Of a DNA stretch of 64,000 nt, positions 8,603-21,288 are shown one piece after another. Each line of letters begins with the position of its first letter. Within the stretch, counting starts at the first letter, position 1. A program made the translations under genes and the position numbers. This DNA comes from Kineosporia sp. A_224 (GTDB lineage: Bacteria; Actinomycetota; Actinomycetes; Actinomycetales; Kineosporiaceae), in contig NZ_MWLN01000202.1 of NCBI RefSeq assembly GCF_002198655.1, forward strand, positions 1 to 64,000. The letters run 5' to 3'. The notes below the pieces were generated by a model. The model had not been told where the DNA came from, did not search any database, and saw only the letters and a list, made by a program, of their open reading frames with translations.

Positions 8603-9316
8603 TCAGCTGAAGAGCTGGCCGAGCCCGCCGGCCTGCTGCTGCTGGCCGCCGCCCGGGCCGCCGAGGGGCTGGCCCTCGCTCGGCTGGACGACGACGAAGC
8701 CCGGGCCGTGGAAGGCGAACTGGAACGCCTCGCCGGAGCCGCCGCGCAGGAGCGACTTCATGTTCATGCTCGACACGACCTGCGGGGAGAGGTTCGCCGA
8801 CCAGGCGACGGCGGCCTGCATGTCGACGAACGTCGGCTGCTGCGAGCAGTCGAGGATCATCGGCGGGCCGTCGCTCGTGATGGCGACGTTGCCCTGGCCC
8901 TGGATGATCGTGTTGAACGACCCGCCGGAGAGCATCCCCGCGCCCTGGACGCGGTGGACGTCCCAGGAGAGGTTCGCGTCGAACGCCAGCAGGTTGGTGC
9001 CGTTGATCGAGATGCCGTCACCCTCGAGCTGGATGAAGAAGATGTCCTCCGCCATCCGCGCGAAGAAGACCTCGCCCTGGCCGGCGACCCGCATGAGCGG
9101 GGTGTCCTCGTTGGTGAGCGCCCGGCGGATGAATTTGCCGACGCTGCCGGAGCCCTCGTGGTTGAAGGTCACCTGCCCCTGGTAGGCGACCATCGCGCCC
9201 TTCACGGCCAGGACGTCCTGGCCGAGACTCACCTTGACCATCTTGCTGTTCTGCTTGACCCACCGCTCCTGGGTCTGGACCTCGGCGTTCGCCGTGTCGA
9301 ACAACTGGCTGCGCAC
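8603..9316 (-). CDS. AIM24 family protein
   Basis: About 237 aa. A beta-rich domain with many Gly residues matches the AIM24/TIGR00266 family (segments such as VKGAMVAYQGQV, FFARMAEDIFFIQLEGDGISING, SSMNMKSLLRGGSGEAFQ). The C-terminal end is Gly/Gln-rich (GGPGGGQQQQAGG). No signal peptide is seen. The function in bacteria is not established; the yeast homologue is mitochondrial and bacterial members are sometimes linked to membrane or stress functions. The GTG start at 9316 follows GAGAGGAG at good spacing; an ATG 60 nt upstream is less likely. It lies 115 bp downstream of prfB. Confidence 0.82.
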   Translation of the reverse strand: MRSQLFDTANAEVQTQERWVKQNSKMVKVSLGQDVLAVKGAMVAYQGQVTFNHEGSGSVGKFIRRALTNEDTPLMRVAGQGEVFFARMAEDIFFIQLEGDGISINGTNLLAFDANLSWDVHRVQGAGMLSGGSFNTIIQGQGNVAITSDGPPMILDCSQQPTFVDMQAAVAWSANLSPQVVSSMNMKSLLRGGSGEAFQFAFHGPGFVVVQPSEGQPLGGPGGGQQQQAGGLGQLFS

Positions 9317-9431
9317 CCTGCGCTCCTCTCGGACGGGCCCGGACCCCTGGGCCCTGCGAACTGTCGCCGGGATCATCCCAGCGTCACGCGGGTACCGACG
9401 ACCAGTTGGCCGAACCGGTTCCGTGCCGTCG

Positions 9432-10544
9432 TCAGCCGGCGGCCTTCTCCGAGTTGAGCCGCCAGCGGATCCCGGACTCGAGGAAGGCGTCGATGTCGCC
9501 GTCGAAGACCGCGGTCGGGTTGCCGGTCTCCTCCTCGGTCCGCAGGTCCTTGACCATCTGGTACGGGTGGAGCACGTAGGACCGCATCTGGTTGCCCCAC
9601 GAGCTGCCGCCGTCGCCCTTGAGCGAGTCGAGCTCGGCCTGGCGCTCCTGGCGGGCCCGCTCGAGGAGCTTGGCCTGGAGCACGCGCAGCGCGGACGCCT
9701 TGTTCTGCAGCTGCGACTTCTCGTTCTGGCAGGTGACGACGACGCCGGTCGGCAGGTGGGTGAGGCGGACGGCGGAGTCGGTCGTGTTGACCGACTGGCC
9801 GCCGGGGCCGGACGAGCGGTAGACGTCGACCTTGATGTCGTTCTCGGGGATGTCGATGTGGTCGGTCTCGGCGACGACCGGAAGCACCTCGACGCCGGCG
9901 AACGACGTCTGCCGGCGGCCCTGGTTGTCGAAGGGGCTGATCCGGACGAGCCGGTGGGTGCCCTGCTCGACGGAGAGCGTGCCGTAGGCGTACGGCGCGG
10001 CGACCTTGAACGTCGCCGACTTGATGCCCGCCTCCTCGGCGTACGAGGTGTCGAAGACCTCGGTCTTGTAGCCGTGCCGCTCCGCCCAGCGCAGGTACAT
10101 CCGCAGGAGCATCTCGGCGAAGTCGGCGGCGTCGACGCCGCCGGCCTCGGAGCGGATCGTCACGAGCGCCTCGCGCTCGTCGTACTCGCCGGAGAGCAGG
10201 GTGCGGACCTCGAGCCGGCCGAGCGCCTCCTTGACCTTGACGAGCTCGGTCTCGGCCTCGGCCAGGGTGTCGGCGTCGCTCTCCTCGGTCGCCATCTCGA
10301 CGAGGGTCTCGAGGTCCTCGATCTGGCTGACCATGGCGCTGAGCCGGTCGAGCTCGGCCTGGACGTGCGACATCTTGCTCGTCACCTGCTGGGCGTGCTC
10401 GGGGTCGTCCCAGAGGTCGGGGGCGGACGCCTGCTCGGAGAGCTCGGCGACCTGCTTCTCGAGCGCGCGGACGTCGCTCACCTCGAGGATCGAGCCGAGG
10501 GTCTGGCGGAGCTCACGCAGTTCTGCGGGGAAGTCGACGGCCAC
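9432..10544 (-). CDS. prfB: Peptide chain release factor 2
   Basis: A 370-aa class I release factor recognising UGA and UAA. The RF2 anticodon-like tripeptide SPF is present (RISPFDNQ) and the catalytic GGQ lies in [10 protein letters not shown]. The coding frame is continuous, so there is no programmed frameshift of the E. coli type. The start ATG at 10544 gives a normal N-terminus. In actinobacteria prfB usually precedes ftsE directly; here an AIM24 gene and an oppositely oriented RIO kinase gene intervene. Confidence 0.97.
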   Translation of the reverse strand: MAVDFPAELRELRQTLGSILEVSDVRALEKQVAELSEQASAPDLWDDPEHAQQVTSKMSHVQAELDRLSAMVSQIEDLETLVEMATEESDADTLAEAETELVKVKEALGRLEVRTLLSGEYDEREALVTIRSEAGGVDAADFAEMLLRMYLRWAERHGYKTEVFDTSYAEEAGIKSATFKVAAPYAYGTLSVEQGTHRLVRISPFDNQGRRQTSFAGVEVLPVVAETDHIDIPENDIKVDVYRSSGPGGQSVNTTDSAVRLTHLPTGVVVTCQNEKSQLQNKASALRVLQAKLLERARQERQAELDSLKGDGGSSWGNQMRSYVLHPYQMVKDLRTEEETGNPTAVFDGDIDAFLESGIRWRLNSEKAAG

Positions 10545-10643
10545 AACCGGTCAGGTTACGCGGAGGGCGGCCCGGGGCACGAACCAGATGCCGCCCAGCC
10601 CGCTCCCAGCGACTTCCCAGCCGGGTACCCCCAGACTGGTCCC

Positions 10644-10931
10644 ATGGAGGAGCGAGAGGCACAGCGCATCGCCGACGGCCTGCGCAAGCACGGGATCATG
10701 GCGGCGGTGGCCCGGCCGGCGGCGTTCCGGTTCGGCATCCGGGTGCCGCTCGGTGACGGGCGCGAGGCGCTGTGGGACGTCGACGGCGCCGCCGGGCTCG
10801 AGGCGCAGGTCATGGCGAACGGGGTGCTCGTCGGGTTCGTCCCGCAGATCCCCGGTTCGGACCGGTTCACCGAGGAGCAGACCGTCGAGGCCATCGCCCG
10901 CGCCGACTACGGCAAGCCCCCCGGCACCTGA
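10644..10931 (+). CDS. Small hypothetical protein
   Basis: A 95-aa soluble protein beginning MEEREAQRIADGLRKHG. It has a mixed composition with an N-terminal helix-like segment and a central part (GIRVPLGDGREALWDVDG) suggestive of a small alpha-beta fold. No catalytic motif is recognised. The start ATG 10644 was chosen because the open frame upstream runs antisense through prfB. It is divergent from prfB (about 100 bp) and followed 9 bp later by a very strong hairpin, which supports it being a real transcription unit. Confidence 0.7.
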   Translation: MEEREAQRIADGLRKHGIMAAVARPAAFRFGIRVPLGDGREALWDVDGAAGLEAQVMANGVLVGFVPQIPGSDRFTEEQTVEAIARADYGKPPGT

Positions 10932-10939
10932 CCCCCCTC

Positions 10940-10998
10940 CCCCGAGTTACTAGCCCGTATGACCCCTTTGCTGGGTCATACGGGCTAGTAACTCGGGG
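10940..10998. terminator. 26-bp perfect bidirectional terminator hairpin
   Basis: Arms 10940-10965 and 10973-10998 are perfectly complementary with a 7-nt loop. It separates the small plus-strand gene (stop 10931) from the minus-strand SDR gene (stop 11010), so it can end both transcripts. Confidence 0.8.
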
Positions 10999-11009
10999 AT
11001 CGCGCGGGG

Positions 11010-11711
11010 TCAGAAGGCGGACGAGGGGACGTCGCGCTCGTCGTCGACGATCGCCGCGAGGAGGCGGGCCACGACCTCGTCGGGGGTCTTGCCCTGCGGC
11101 AGCGTCGGCGATCGGCCCGCGATCGGGCGGGTCGCGAGGCCGGTCTCGGTGTGCGGCGGGCGGGCGTCGACGAGCCGGATCCGGCTGCGCCGCAGCTCGC
11201 GGCCGGCCGCGGCGTCGAACGCCGCGAGCCCGGCCTTGGTCGCCGTGTAGGCGGCCATCCCGGCCATCGGCTGCTCGGCGACGACCGCCGAGACGTTGAG
11301 GACGAACGGCGTCCGGCCCTCGGCGGCGCTCACGTGCAGGTGCGGGTAGGCGGCCCGGACGAGCCGGATCGGAGCGAGCAGGTTCGTCGCGACGAGCCGT
11401 TCGAGGGTCTCGTCGTCGGTCTCGACGGCCGGCCCGAACGCGACGACGCCGGCCACGTAGACGACACCGTCGAGCCGCCCCCAGGCCGCGACGGCGGCGT
11501 CGACGCACGCCTGCGGGGCACCCGGTGCGGTGAGGTCGACGGCGTGCGCGGCGGCCTTCTCGACCCCGACCGCGGCGAGCCGCCCGGCGTCCCGGCCGAC
11601 GAGGGTGAGGTTCGCGCCCCGGTCGGCGAGCAAGCGGCTCAGCGGGGCGCCGAGGCCGCCGCTCGCTCCGGCGACGAGGACGCTGGCTCCATCGAGGGGG
11701 GTCAGGCGCAC
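11010..11711 (-). CDS. Short-chain dehydrogenase/reductase
   Basis: A 233-aa Rossmann-fold oxidoreductase. The cofactor loop is GASGGLG (about residue 14), the catalytic serine is in LNVSAVVAEQ, and the Tyr-Lys pair is in AYTATK. The usual NAG motif reads VAG. The substrate is unknown. The GTG start at 11711 puts the nucleotide loop close to the N-terminus, as usual; no strong ribosome site is visible. It follows the Tad operon by 57 bp on the same strand and may be read through from it, but it has no obvious link to pili. Confidence 0.88.
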   Translation of the reverse strand: MRLTPLDGASVLVAGASGGLGAPLSRLLADRGANLTLVGRDAGRLAAVGVEKAAAHAVDLTAPGAPQACVDAAVAAWGRLDGVVYVAGVVAFGPAVETDDETLERLVATNLLAPIRLVRAAYPHLHVSAAEGRTPFVLNVSAVVAEQPMAGMAAYTATKAGLAAFDAAAGRELRRSRIRLVDARPPHTETGLATRPIAGRSPTLPQGKTPDEVVARLLAAIVDDERDVPSSAF

Positions 11712-11767
11712 GACGCTGCCACGGGTCGGTGGTCTCGGCACGTCGGAGCCTTCGGCCGGGGGCGCCC

Positions 11768-12304
11768 TCAGCCGGCGCGGGCGCGGGCCCGGGCGGTGAC
11801 GGTGACCCGGACGCCGTCCGCCCATGGCCGCAGCACCGAGGAGACGAGCGGGATCCGGGCCGTCGTGGTGAGGGTGACCTCGGCGGTGACGCCGTCCGGG
11901 GTGCCGGTGCCGGTACCGACCTGCGGCGCCGGGAAGGGCTGCAGCGGGGCGGCGACGGCGAGGTAGCCGGTGACGCTCGCGCGGACGCTCGCGTCGCTCA
12001 GCGGGACGGGGTCGGGTGCGGTCTGCTGTTCCGACCCGCCCGGTGCCGGCCCGCCCGCGCCGGCGCCGCTGGTGTAGAACCGCTCGGTGTCGATCGCGTC
12101 GGCGGCGTCGAGGGCCGCGGCGTCGGCCAGGCCCATGAGCCGGTGCCGGGTCAGGTGCACCGACGTCGCCGCCGCGACGACCGTCACGAGGAGCAGGACG
12201 ACCACCGCGTAGCCGAGGATCAGCAGCGTCACCTGGCCCTCGTCGTCCGCCCGCCGGCGCCGCGGGCCGGCCCACGACCTGGCGCTCGTCACGGCGCGAG
12301 TCAC
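11768..12304 (-). CDS. TadG/Rv3654c-like pilus-assembly pseudopilin
   Basis: About 178 aa. A basic N-terminus followed by DDEGQVTLLILGYAVVVLLLVTVVAAATSVHL, one membrane helix of the pseudopilin type, then an extracellular beta-rich region. The position at the end of a Tad operon and the segment RLMGLADAAALDAADA fit the Rv3654c/TadG-like group. It starts at GTG 12304, overlapping the previous stop by 4 bp (GTGA), so translation is coupled. It is probably a minor pilin or secreted component. Confidence 0.78.
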   Translation of the reverse strand: MTRAVTSARSWAGPRRRRADDEGQVTLLILGYAVVVLLLVTVVAAATSVHLTRHRLMGLADAAALDAADAIDTERFYTSGAGAGGPAPGGSEQQTAPDPVPLSDASVRASVTGYLAVAAPLQPFPAPQVGTGTGTPDGVTAEVTLTTTARIPLVSSVLRPWADGVRVTVTARARARAG

Positions 12305-12804
12305 GGCGCGACCGCCCGGAACGCGTCGACGGTCGCCACCTGGGTGCTGCGGATCGTCACGTGCGTCGGCACGACCGCGTCGAGCGCCGCCGGGACCCCC
12401 GGCAGCACGACGTCCACGGACACCCGGACGACGACCCGCCCGCCCGGGGTCAGGCACGGCTGCTCCGAGCACTCGACGGCCAACGCGTCCGGACCCGCTC
12501 CGAACCCCTGGTCGAGCAGGGCCAGCCGGACCGCCGCCTCCGCGGACGCCGACGCCGTCGCTGCGTCGGGGGCCGCGACGAACGCGCGCGCCGCGGCCCG
12601 GGCCCCGCCGTCCGTCGCGAACGACGCCGCCTGGATCCGGCCGAGCGTCACGACGAGGTAGACCACCGGCAGCAGCACGAGCACCCCGAGCGTCACGAAC
12701 TCGACCAGGGCACTGCCCTCGTCGCGGTGCGCCCGGCCGCCCCGACCGCCCACGCCCCGACGGCCCACGCCCCGACCGTTCCCGTCGGCCCGCACGCCCC
12801 TCAC
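12301..12804 (-). CDS. TadE-like minor pseudopilin (second copy)
   Basis: A 167-aa protein. A Gly/Arg-rich leader is followed by DEGSALVEFVTLGVLVLLPVVYLVV, a TadE-like hydrophobic helix with the conserved Glu, and an extracellular domain with two cysteines (VECSEQPCL) that may form a disulfide. It starts at GTG 12804 with a GTGA overlap on the first TadE gene and ends with a GTGA overlap on the next. It differs enough from the neighbouring TadE-like gene that they are old paralogues. Confidence 0.85.
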   Translation of the reverse strand: MRGVRADGNGRGVGRRGVGGRGGRAHRDEGSALVEFVTLGVLVLLPVVYLVVTLGRIQAASFATDGGARAAARAFVAAPDAATASASAEAAVRLALLDQGFGAGPDALAVECSEQPCLTPGGRVVVRVSVDVVLPGVPAALDAVVPTHVTIRSTQVATVDAFRAVAP

Positions 12805-13286
12805 GGCGCCTCCGCGACGGCATGCCCGTGCACCGTGAGCACCTGCCCCGCGCCGAGCAGCCCGACGAGCGGCAGCGGCGCCCGCACCGTCACGACGACG
12901 GTGTCCAGCCCGCCGAACCGCTCCCGCCCGGCCGTCACCGACCGCGCGTACGCCGGGGACAGGTCCGCCGCGATGAGCTCACGCGCCCGCGCCGCACCGG
13001 CGTCCGGGTCCCGGTCCGCGAGCGCCCCGAACCGGGCCCCGTCGCTCGCGCAGTCGACGAGCGTGTTCCGGACGTGCAGCACGACGGCGAGCTGGACGAC
13101 CGCGACGAACACGAGCGTGACGAACGCACCGACAAGCGCGAAGTCCACGACCGCCGTCCCGCTCTCCCGGCCCGCGCCGCTCTCCCGGCCTGTGCCGCTC
13201 TCCCGGCCTGTGCCGCTCTCCCGGCCCGCGGCGCTCTCCCGGCCTGGGCCCGGGCGCCGGCCCGCGGCACGGCCGCGACGGCGCAC
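12801..13286 (-). CDS. TadE-like minor pseudopilin with hexapeptide-repeat leader
   Basis: A 161-aa protein. Its cytoplasmic leader contains five GRESxx hexapeptides (about residues 15-45) encoded by 18-bp tandem repeats. Then comes TAVVDFALVGAFVTLVFVAVV, a TadE-type helix (here Asp in place of the usual Glu), and a short extracellular domain. The start is GTG 13286, 2 bp after the upstream pilin-like stop. The repeat number could change without breaking the frame, altering leader length. It is probably a minor pilin of the Tad system. Confidence 0.85.
   Translation of the reverse strand: MRRRGRAAGRRPGPGRESAAGRESGTGRESGTGRESGAGRESGTAVVDFALVGAFVTLVFVAVVQLAVVLHVRNTLVDCASDGARFGALADRDPDAGAARARELIAADLSPAYARSVTAGRERFGGLDTVVVTVRAPLPLVGLLGAGQVLTVHGHAVAEAP
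13161..13250. repeat. Five 18-bp tandem repeats inside a tadE-like gene
   Basis: The core GCTCTCCCGG recurs at 13161, 13179, 13197, 13215 and 13233, exactly every 18 bp. Each unit encodes GRES plus two small residues on the minus strand. The unit length is a multiple of three. Confidence 0.9.
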
Positions 13287-13287
13287 C

Positions 13288-13500
13288 TCAGCCGCCGGTG
13301 ACGCTGCTGACCGCCTGCTCGAACAGGGTCGTGAGCCGGTCCTGGGCGACCTGCCAGATCGCGAACACGAGCCCGGCGGTCATGAGGGTCACGAAGACCC
13401 AGCCCTGGATCTCGCCCGCGTCGTCGTGCCGCCGCCGCCCCGCCCGAGCCCGGAGCGCCCGCGCCCCGCGCGACAGCACCGCCGTCAACGTCCTCACCAT
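13288..13500 (-). CDS. Small Flp/pilin-like protein of the Tad locus
   Basis: A 70-aa protein with a basic leader, then DDAG followed by EIQGWVFVTLMTAGLVFAIW, a single hydrophobic helix, and a short polar end. The Gly before the helix could be a prepilin peptidase site. Position between tadC and tadE matches that of the flp pilin gene in other actinobacteria, but the classic Flp motif with Glu-Tyr is not obvious, so identification rests on context. The ATG at 13500 was chosen because GGGAG lies 5 nt upstream. Confidence 0.7.
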   Translation of the reverse strand: MVRTLTAVLSRGARALRARAGRRRHDDAGEIQGWVFVTLMTAGLVFAIWQVAQDRLTTLFEQAVSSVTGG

Positions 13501-13603
13501 GTCTCCCATCCGTAGGAACAAGTGCATCCATACATCCGTGCCGCCATGCATCCGTACTGTCGTGCGCCCGTCCGCCACCCGGGTACCGCTGCTGCTCACC
13601 GCG

Positions 13604-14596
13604 TCACCGGCCGAGGTCGAGGATCGCCAGCCCCGGGTACGCCGCGAAGAGCACCGTCACGGGCAGCACGAGGAAGACGACGGGGATCATCATGAGGATC
13701 TCCTTCTTGCCGCCCTCCTCGATGAGCCCGCGCCGGGTCAGCTCCCGGACGTCCTGCGCCTGCGCCCGCAGCACGTCGGCGAGCGGTGTGCCCCGTTCCA
13801 ACGCAACGGCGATGCCGTCGACGAAGCGCGCGAGCACCGGCAGGCTCGTCCGGTCCGCGAGGCCCTCGAGCGCCTGGACGAGCGACGCCCCGGCCCGGGC
13901 GTCGGCCAGGGTGCGCCGCAGCTCGTCGGTCAGCTCGCCGTGGCACGTCCGCGCGACCCGCTCGAGTGCGCCGACGGCGCCCTCCCCCGCCACGACCGAC
14001 AGCGCGAGCAGCTCGGCGACGGTCGGGAACTCCGCGAGCATCCGGCGCTCCCGGCGGCGGACCTGGGTCGTCAGCGCCTGGTCGCGGCCGAGCGCACCGC
14101 ACAGACCGCCGACGACGAGGAGCGCGACGACGGGCACCGCGGACAGCCCGCGCCCGGCGGCCGACGACACCGCCCCCAGCGCGCCACCGGCCGCGGCGCC
14201 GGCGACGGCCCACACGACCTGCTCGGCCCGGAACTGCTCGAGCGTGCGCCCCGGCGCGAGCTGGTCGAGCCGGCGGCGCACGCTCGCCGACCCGCCGAGG
14301 AGCCGCTCGACCCATGCGACGGCGTCCGTCATGACCGGTGCGAGGAGCCGTTCGAGCGGCGCGAGCGGACCCCGCTGGTCCGGACGGGCAGCGGACGGCG
14401 CCCCGAGCAGCCGGGACGGCGGTGCGGCGTCGCGCAGGTACGGCGCGAGCCGGTCGTCGAGGACCGGCCGGCGCAGCCACGGCACCCGGGTCACGACGAG
14501 GAGCAGCCCGATGCCCGCGACGAGCCCGAGCAGGGCCCCCGTCGGCGACAGGTCACCGAAGGCGGCGTGCACGACGGCGCCGACCACGCCGGTCAC
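13604..14596 (-). CDS. tadC: Tad secretion system inner-membrane protein TadC
   Basis: About 330 aa with a T2SSF (GspF-like) domain. Membrane segments lie near the N-terminus (about 15-35), the middle (about 120-165) and the C-terminus (EILMMIPVVFLVLPVTVLFAAYPG). The cytoplasmic part contains EFPTVAELLALSVVAGEG and LADVLRAQAQDVRELTRR, typical of TadC. It forms the platform on which the CpaF ATPase works. The start GTG 14596 overlaps the tadB stop by 4 bp (GTGA). Confidence 0.9.
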   Translation of the reverse strand: MTGVVGAVVHAAFGDLSPTGALLGLVAGIGLLLVVTRVPWLRRPVLDDRLAPYLRDAAPPSRLLGAPSAARPDQRGPLAPLERLLAPVMTDAVAWVERLLGGSASVRRRLDQLAPGRTLEQFRAEQVVWAVAGAAAGGALGAVSSAAGRGLSAVPVVALLVVGGLCGALGRDQALTTQVRRRERRMLAEFPTVAELLALSVVAGEGAVGALERVARTCHGELTDELRRTLADARAGASLVQALEGLADRTSLPVLARFVDGIAVALERGTPLADVLRAQAQDVRELTRRGLIEEGGKKEILMMIPVVFLVLPVTVLFAAYPGLAILDLGR

Positions 14597-15468
14597 CGGA
14601 GCACCCGTTCCTCGTCGGGCAGCCGACCGAGCCGCAGCATGAGCCGGTAGGCGCCGAGGCAGACGGCGCCACCGGCCGCGAGCACGCCGGCCCCCGTCGC
14701 GGAGTCGTACGCCGCGACGGCCTGCGGCCGCGACGACAGCATCGCGAGCACGAGCCACGGGGCGGCGACGGCGAGCCGGGCCCCGTTGACGGTCCACGTC
14801 TGGCGGGCCAGCAGCTCGCCCCGGGTCCGGGCGTCCTCGCGCAGGAACGTCGACAGGCTTCGCAGCAGCCGCCCGAGGTCGGACCCGCCGACCTCGCGCG
14901 TCACGCGCAGCGCCTCGCAGATCCGGTCCGCGACCGGGTCGCACAGCCGGTCCTTGAGCGCGTCGAGGCTGTCGCCGAACCGCCCCGACGCTCGGTAGTC
15001 GCGGGCGAAGGCGGCGAACGGCTCCCGCAGCTGCTCCGGGCCGCGCTCCTCCAGCTGGCCCAGGGCTTCCGGCAACGACAGCCCCGCTCGGACGGCCGAC
15101 GTGAGGTTGTCGACGACCTCCGGCCACAGGTCCCGCAGGACCGTGCGCCGCCGCCGGGCCCTGGCCCGCACGTACCCGATGGGCCCCCAGCCGGCGATGA
15201 GCGCGAAGGCCGACCCGACGACCACGGACCGGCTCACCCCGACCGCGAGGAGGAACGCCGTGGCGGCCGCCCCGAGGCAGCACGCGACGAGCGCCGCCGG
15301 CGACACGGCCTCGATCCCGGCCTGCAGCAACGTCTCCCGGAGCCGGGCCGAGGGTCCGCGGGAGCCGGGCGGGGCGTCGTCCGCCGCGCCCGCGTCGTCC
15401 GGCACCCAGCACGACCACCAGACGAGGAACAGCCCTGCCCCGAGGAGCAGCCCGACGACGACACCCAT
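14593..15468 (-). CDS. tadB: Tad secretion system inner-membrane protein TadB
   Basis: A 291-aa platform protein. An N-terminal helix (GVVVGLLLGAGLFLVWW), two central helices, the T2SSF cytoplasmic domain with DLWPEVVDNLTSAVRAGLSLPEAL and VTREVGGSDLGRLLRSLSTFLRED, and two C-terminal helices. It starts 7 bp after cpaF and overlaps tadC, so the three genes are one operon. Confidence 0.92.
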   Translation of the reverse strand: MGVVVGLLLGAGLFLVWWSCWVPDDAGAADDAPPGSRGPSARLRETLLQAGIEAVSPAALVACCLGAAATAFLLAVGVSRSVVVGSAFALIAGWGPIGYVRARARRRRTVLRDLWPEVVDNLTSAVRAGLSLPEALGQLEERGPEQLREPFAAFARDYRASGRFGDSLDALKDRLCDPVADRICEALRVTREVGGSDLGRLLRSLSTFLREDARTRGELLARQTWTVNGARLAVAAPWLVLAMLSSRPQAVAAYDSATGAGVLAAGGAVCLGAYRLMLRLGRLPDEERVLR

Positions 15469-15475
15469 GCCGGTC

Positions 15476-16699
15476 TCACGCCGCCAGGAGCGTCGCGAGG
15501 TCGAGCCCGACCCGCGCGAACCGGTCGGGGTGCGGCGGGTACCCGTCCGCCCGGACGAGGTCCGCGCCGCCGCGGCGGGTGAAGACGTCGGCCGTCTCCA
15601 CGACGTCCGACTCGACCCGCCCGGGGACCGCGACGATCTCCTCGACCCGCCGCACGCCGTCCGGGTCGAGCGCGACGTGGACGACGAGGTCGACGCTGCT
15701 CGCCACGGTCGGGACGACGAACCGCGAGCCGACGTTCTCCCCGGCGAGCAACGGCAACGTGCACATCTTGACGATCGCCTCGCGCGCCGAGTTCGCGTGC
15801 AGGGTGCACATCCCGGGCAGACCCGAGTTCAGGGCGATGAGCAGGTCGAGACTCTCCTCCTGGCGCACCTCCCCGACGACGAGCCGGTTCGGCCGCATCC
15901 GCAGCGCCTCCTTGACCAGGCGCCGCAACGGGACGTCACCGGTGCCCTCGAGACTCGGCTGGCGGCACTGCATCCCGACGACGTCCCGCAACGGGACGCG
16001 TAGCTCGAAGACCTCTTCGCACGTGACGACCCGCTCCCGGGGCGGGATCGCGGCTGCGAGACAGTTGAGCAGGGTCGTCTTGCCGGCCTGGGTGCCGCCC
16101 GAGACGAGGATGTTCAGCCCGGCGGCGACGGCCCCGGTGAGGAAGCGCGCGGCGTGCGGGGTGAGGGTCCGCAGGGTGACGAGGTCCTCGAGCCGGGTGG
16201 CCCGCACGGTGAACTTGCGGATGTTCACCGCGACGTGGCGCCGGGTGATGTCGGGGACGACCACGTGCAGCCGCGAGCCGTCGGGGAGCATCGCGTCGAC
16301 GAAGGGCGAGGACAGGTCGACCCGGCGCCCGCTCGTCTTGAGCATCCGCTCGACGAGGTCGCGGACCTCCTCCTCGGTGAGGATCGTCGTCGTCAGCTCG
16401 CTGACCCCGCCGCGTGCGACGAAGACCTTGCCCGGCTCGTTGATCCAGACCTCCTCGACGTCCGGGTCGTCGAGGTACGGCTGCAACGGACCGAACCCGG
16501 CGACGTCGTCGAGCACCCGCTTCACCGCACCCGCGGCGTCCGCGAGCGGCGGCAGCGCACCGGACACCGACCGGTCGTCGTAGTCGGCGACGACGTCCTC
16601 GACGAGACGACGCACGCCGCCCGGGTCCCGGGCCGGGTCGAGCCCGCGCCGGCGGATCAGCTCGCGCACCTCGTCGGCGACGATCGCCACCGCGTCCAC
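15476..16699 (-). CDS. cpaF: Tad/CpaF secretion ATPase (TadA)
   Basis: A 407-aa hexameric ATPase that powers pilus assembly or secretion. Walker A is GGTQAGKTT (about residue 210), followed by the acidic box and VVGEVRQEESLDLL (Walker B region) and the histidine segment MCTLHANSARE. The N-terminal domain before residue 130 is typical of CpaF. The GTG start at 16699 was chosen because GGGAGG precedes it at good spacing; a GTG at 16744 has none. It is the first gene of the minus-strand Tad operon. No cpaE/ssd-like gene lies upstream, in contrast to mycobacteria. Confidence 0.94.
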   Translation of the reverse strand: MDAVAIVADEVRELIRRRGLDPARDPGGVRRLVEDVVADYDDRSVSGALPPLADAAGAVKRVLDDVAGFGPLQPYLDDPDVEEVWINEPGKVFVARGGVSELTTTILTEEEVRDLVERMLKTSGRRVDLSSPFVDAMLPDGSRLHVVVPDITRRHVAVNIRKFTVRATRLEDLVTLRTLTPHAARFLTGAVAAGLNILVSGGTQAGKTTLLNCLAAAIPPRERVVTCEEVFELRVPLRDVVGMQCRQPSLEGTGDVPLRRLVKEALRMRPNRLVVGEVRQEESLDLLIALNSGLPGMCTLHANSAREAIVKMCTLPLLAGENVGSRFVVPTVASSVDLVVHVALDPDGVRRVEEIVAVPGRVESDVVETADVFTRRGGADLVRADGYPPHPDRFARVGLDLATLLAA

Positions 16700-16737
16700 G
16701 CCACCTCCCGGGGCTCGCCGGGGCCCTCGCCCGGCGG

Positions 16738-16762
16738 AGATCACGCAACCTATAGGTGATCT
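16738..16762. promoter_or_regulatory. Inverted repeat in the cpaF/EssC-like divergent promoter region
   Basis: AGATCAC (16738-16744) and GTGATCT (16756-16762) flank an 11-bp centre containing CCTATAG. A TATAGG -10-like element for cpaF overlaps the centre. The site lies 40-60 bp before the cpaF start and could bind a regulator of both divergent genes. Confidence 0.4.
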
Positions 16763-16778
16763 TCGAACTCGTCATCGG

Positions 16779-16828
16779 CTGTCCACAGGTCCGTGACGAA
16801 CGGCATGACAACGGGGCGGTTATCCACA
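16779..16828. promoter_or_regulatory. Two DnaA-box-like sequences
   Basis: A perfect match to the E. coli DnaA box TTATCCACA lies at 16820-16828, and a close relative CTGTCCACA at 16779-16787 in the same direction, 41 bp apart. They sit between the divergent Tad operon and the EssC-like gene. Too few boxes are present for a chromosomal origin; DnaA-dependent transcription control is possible. Confidence 0.4.
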
Positions 16829-16882
16829 GGCCGGCGGCCGCGGGACGCGGATCGTCGGTCCCCCGGCGCAGACTCCCCGGCC

Positions 16883-21256
<4,374 letters not shown>

Positions 21257-21288
21257 TCAGGCAGCAGCATCACCGACAGGAGGCCGAC

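Noticed and set aside
16779-16828. Replication origin suggested by DnaA-box-like sites
   Set aside because: Only two boxes, no dnaA, dnaN or parAB genes and no AT-rich unwinding region are nearby; kept only as a possible regulatory site.
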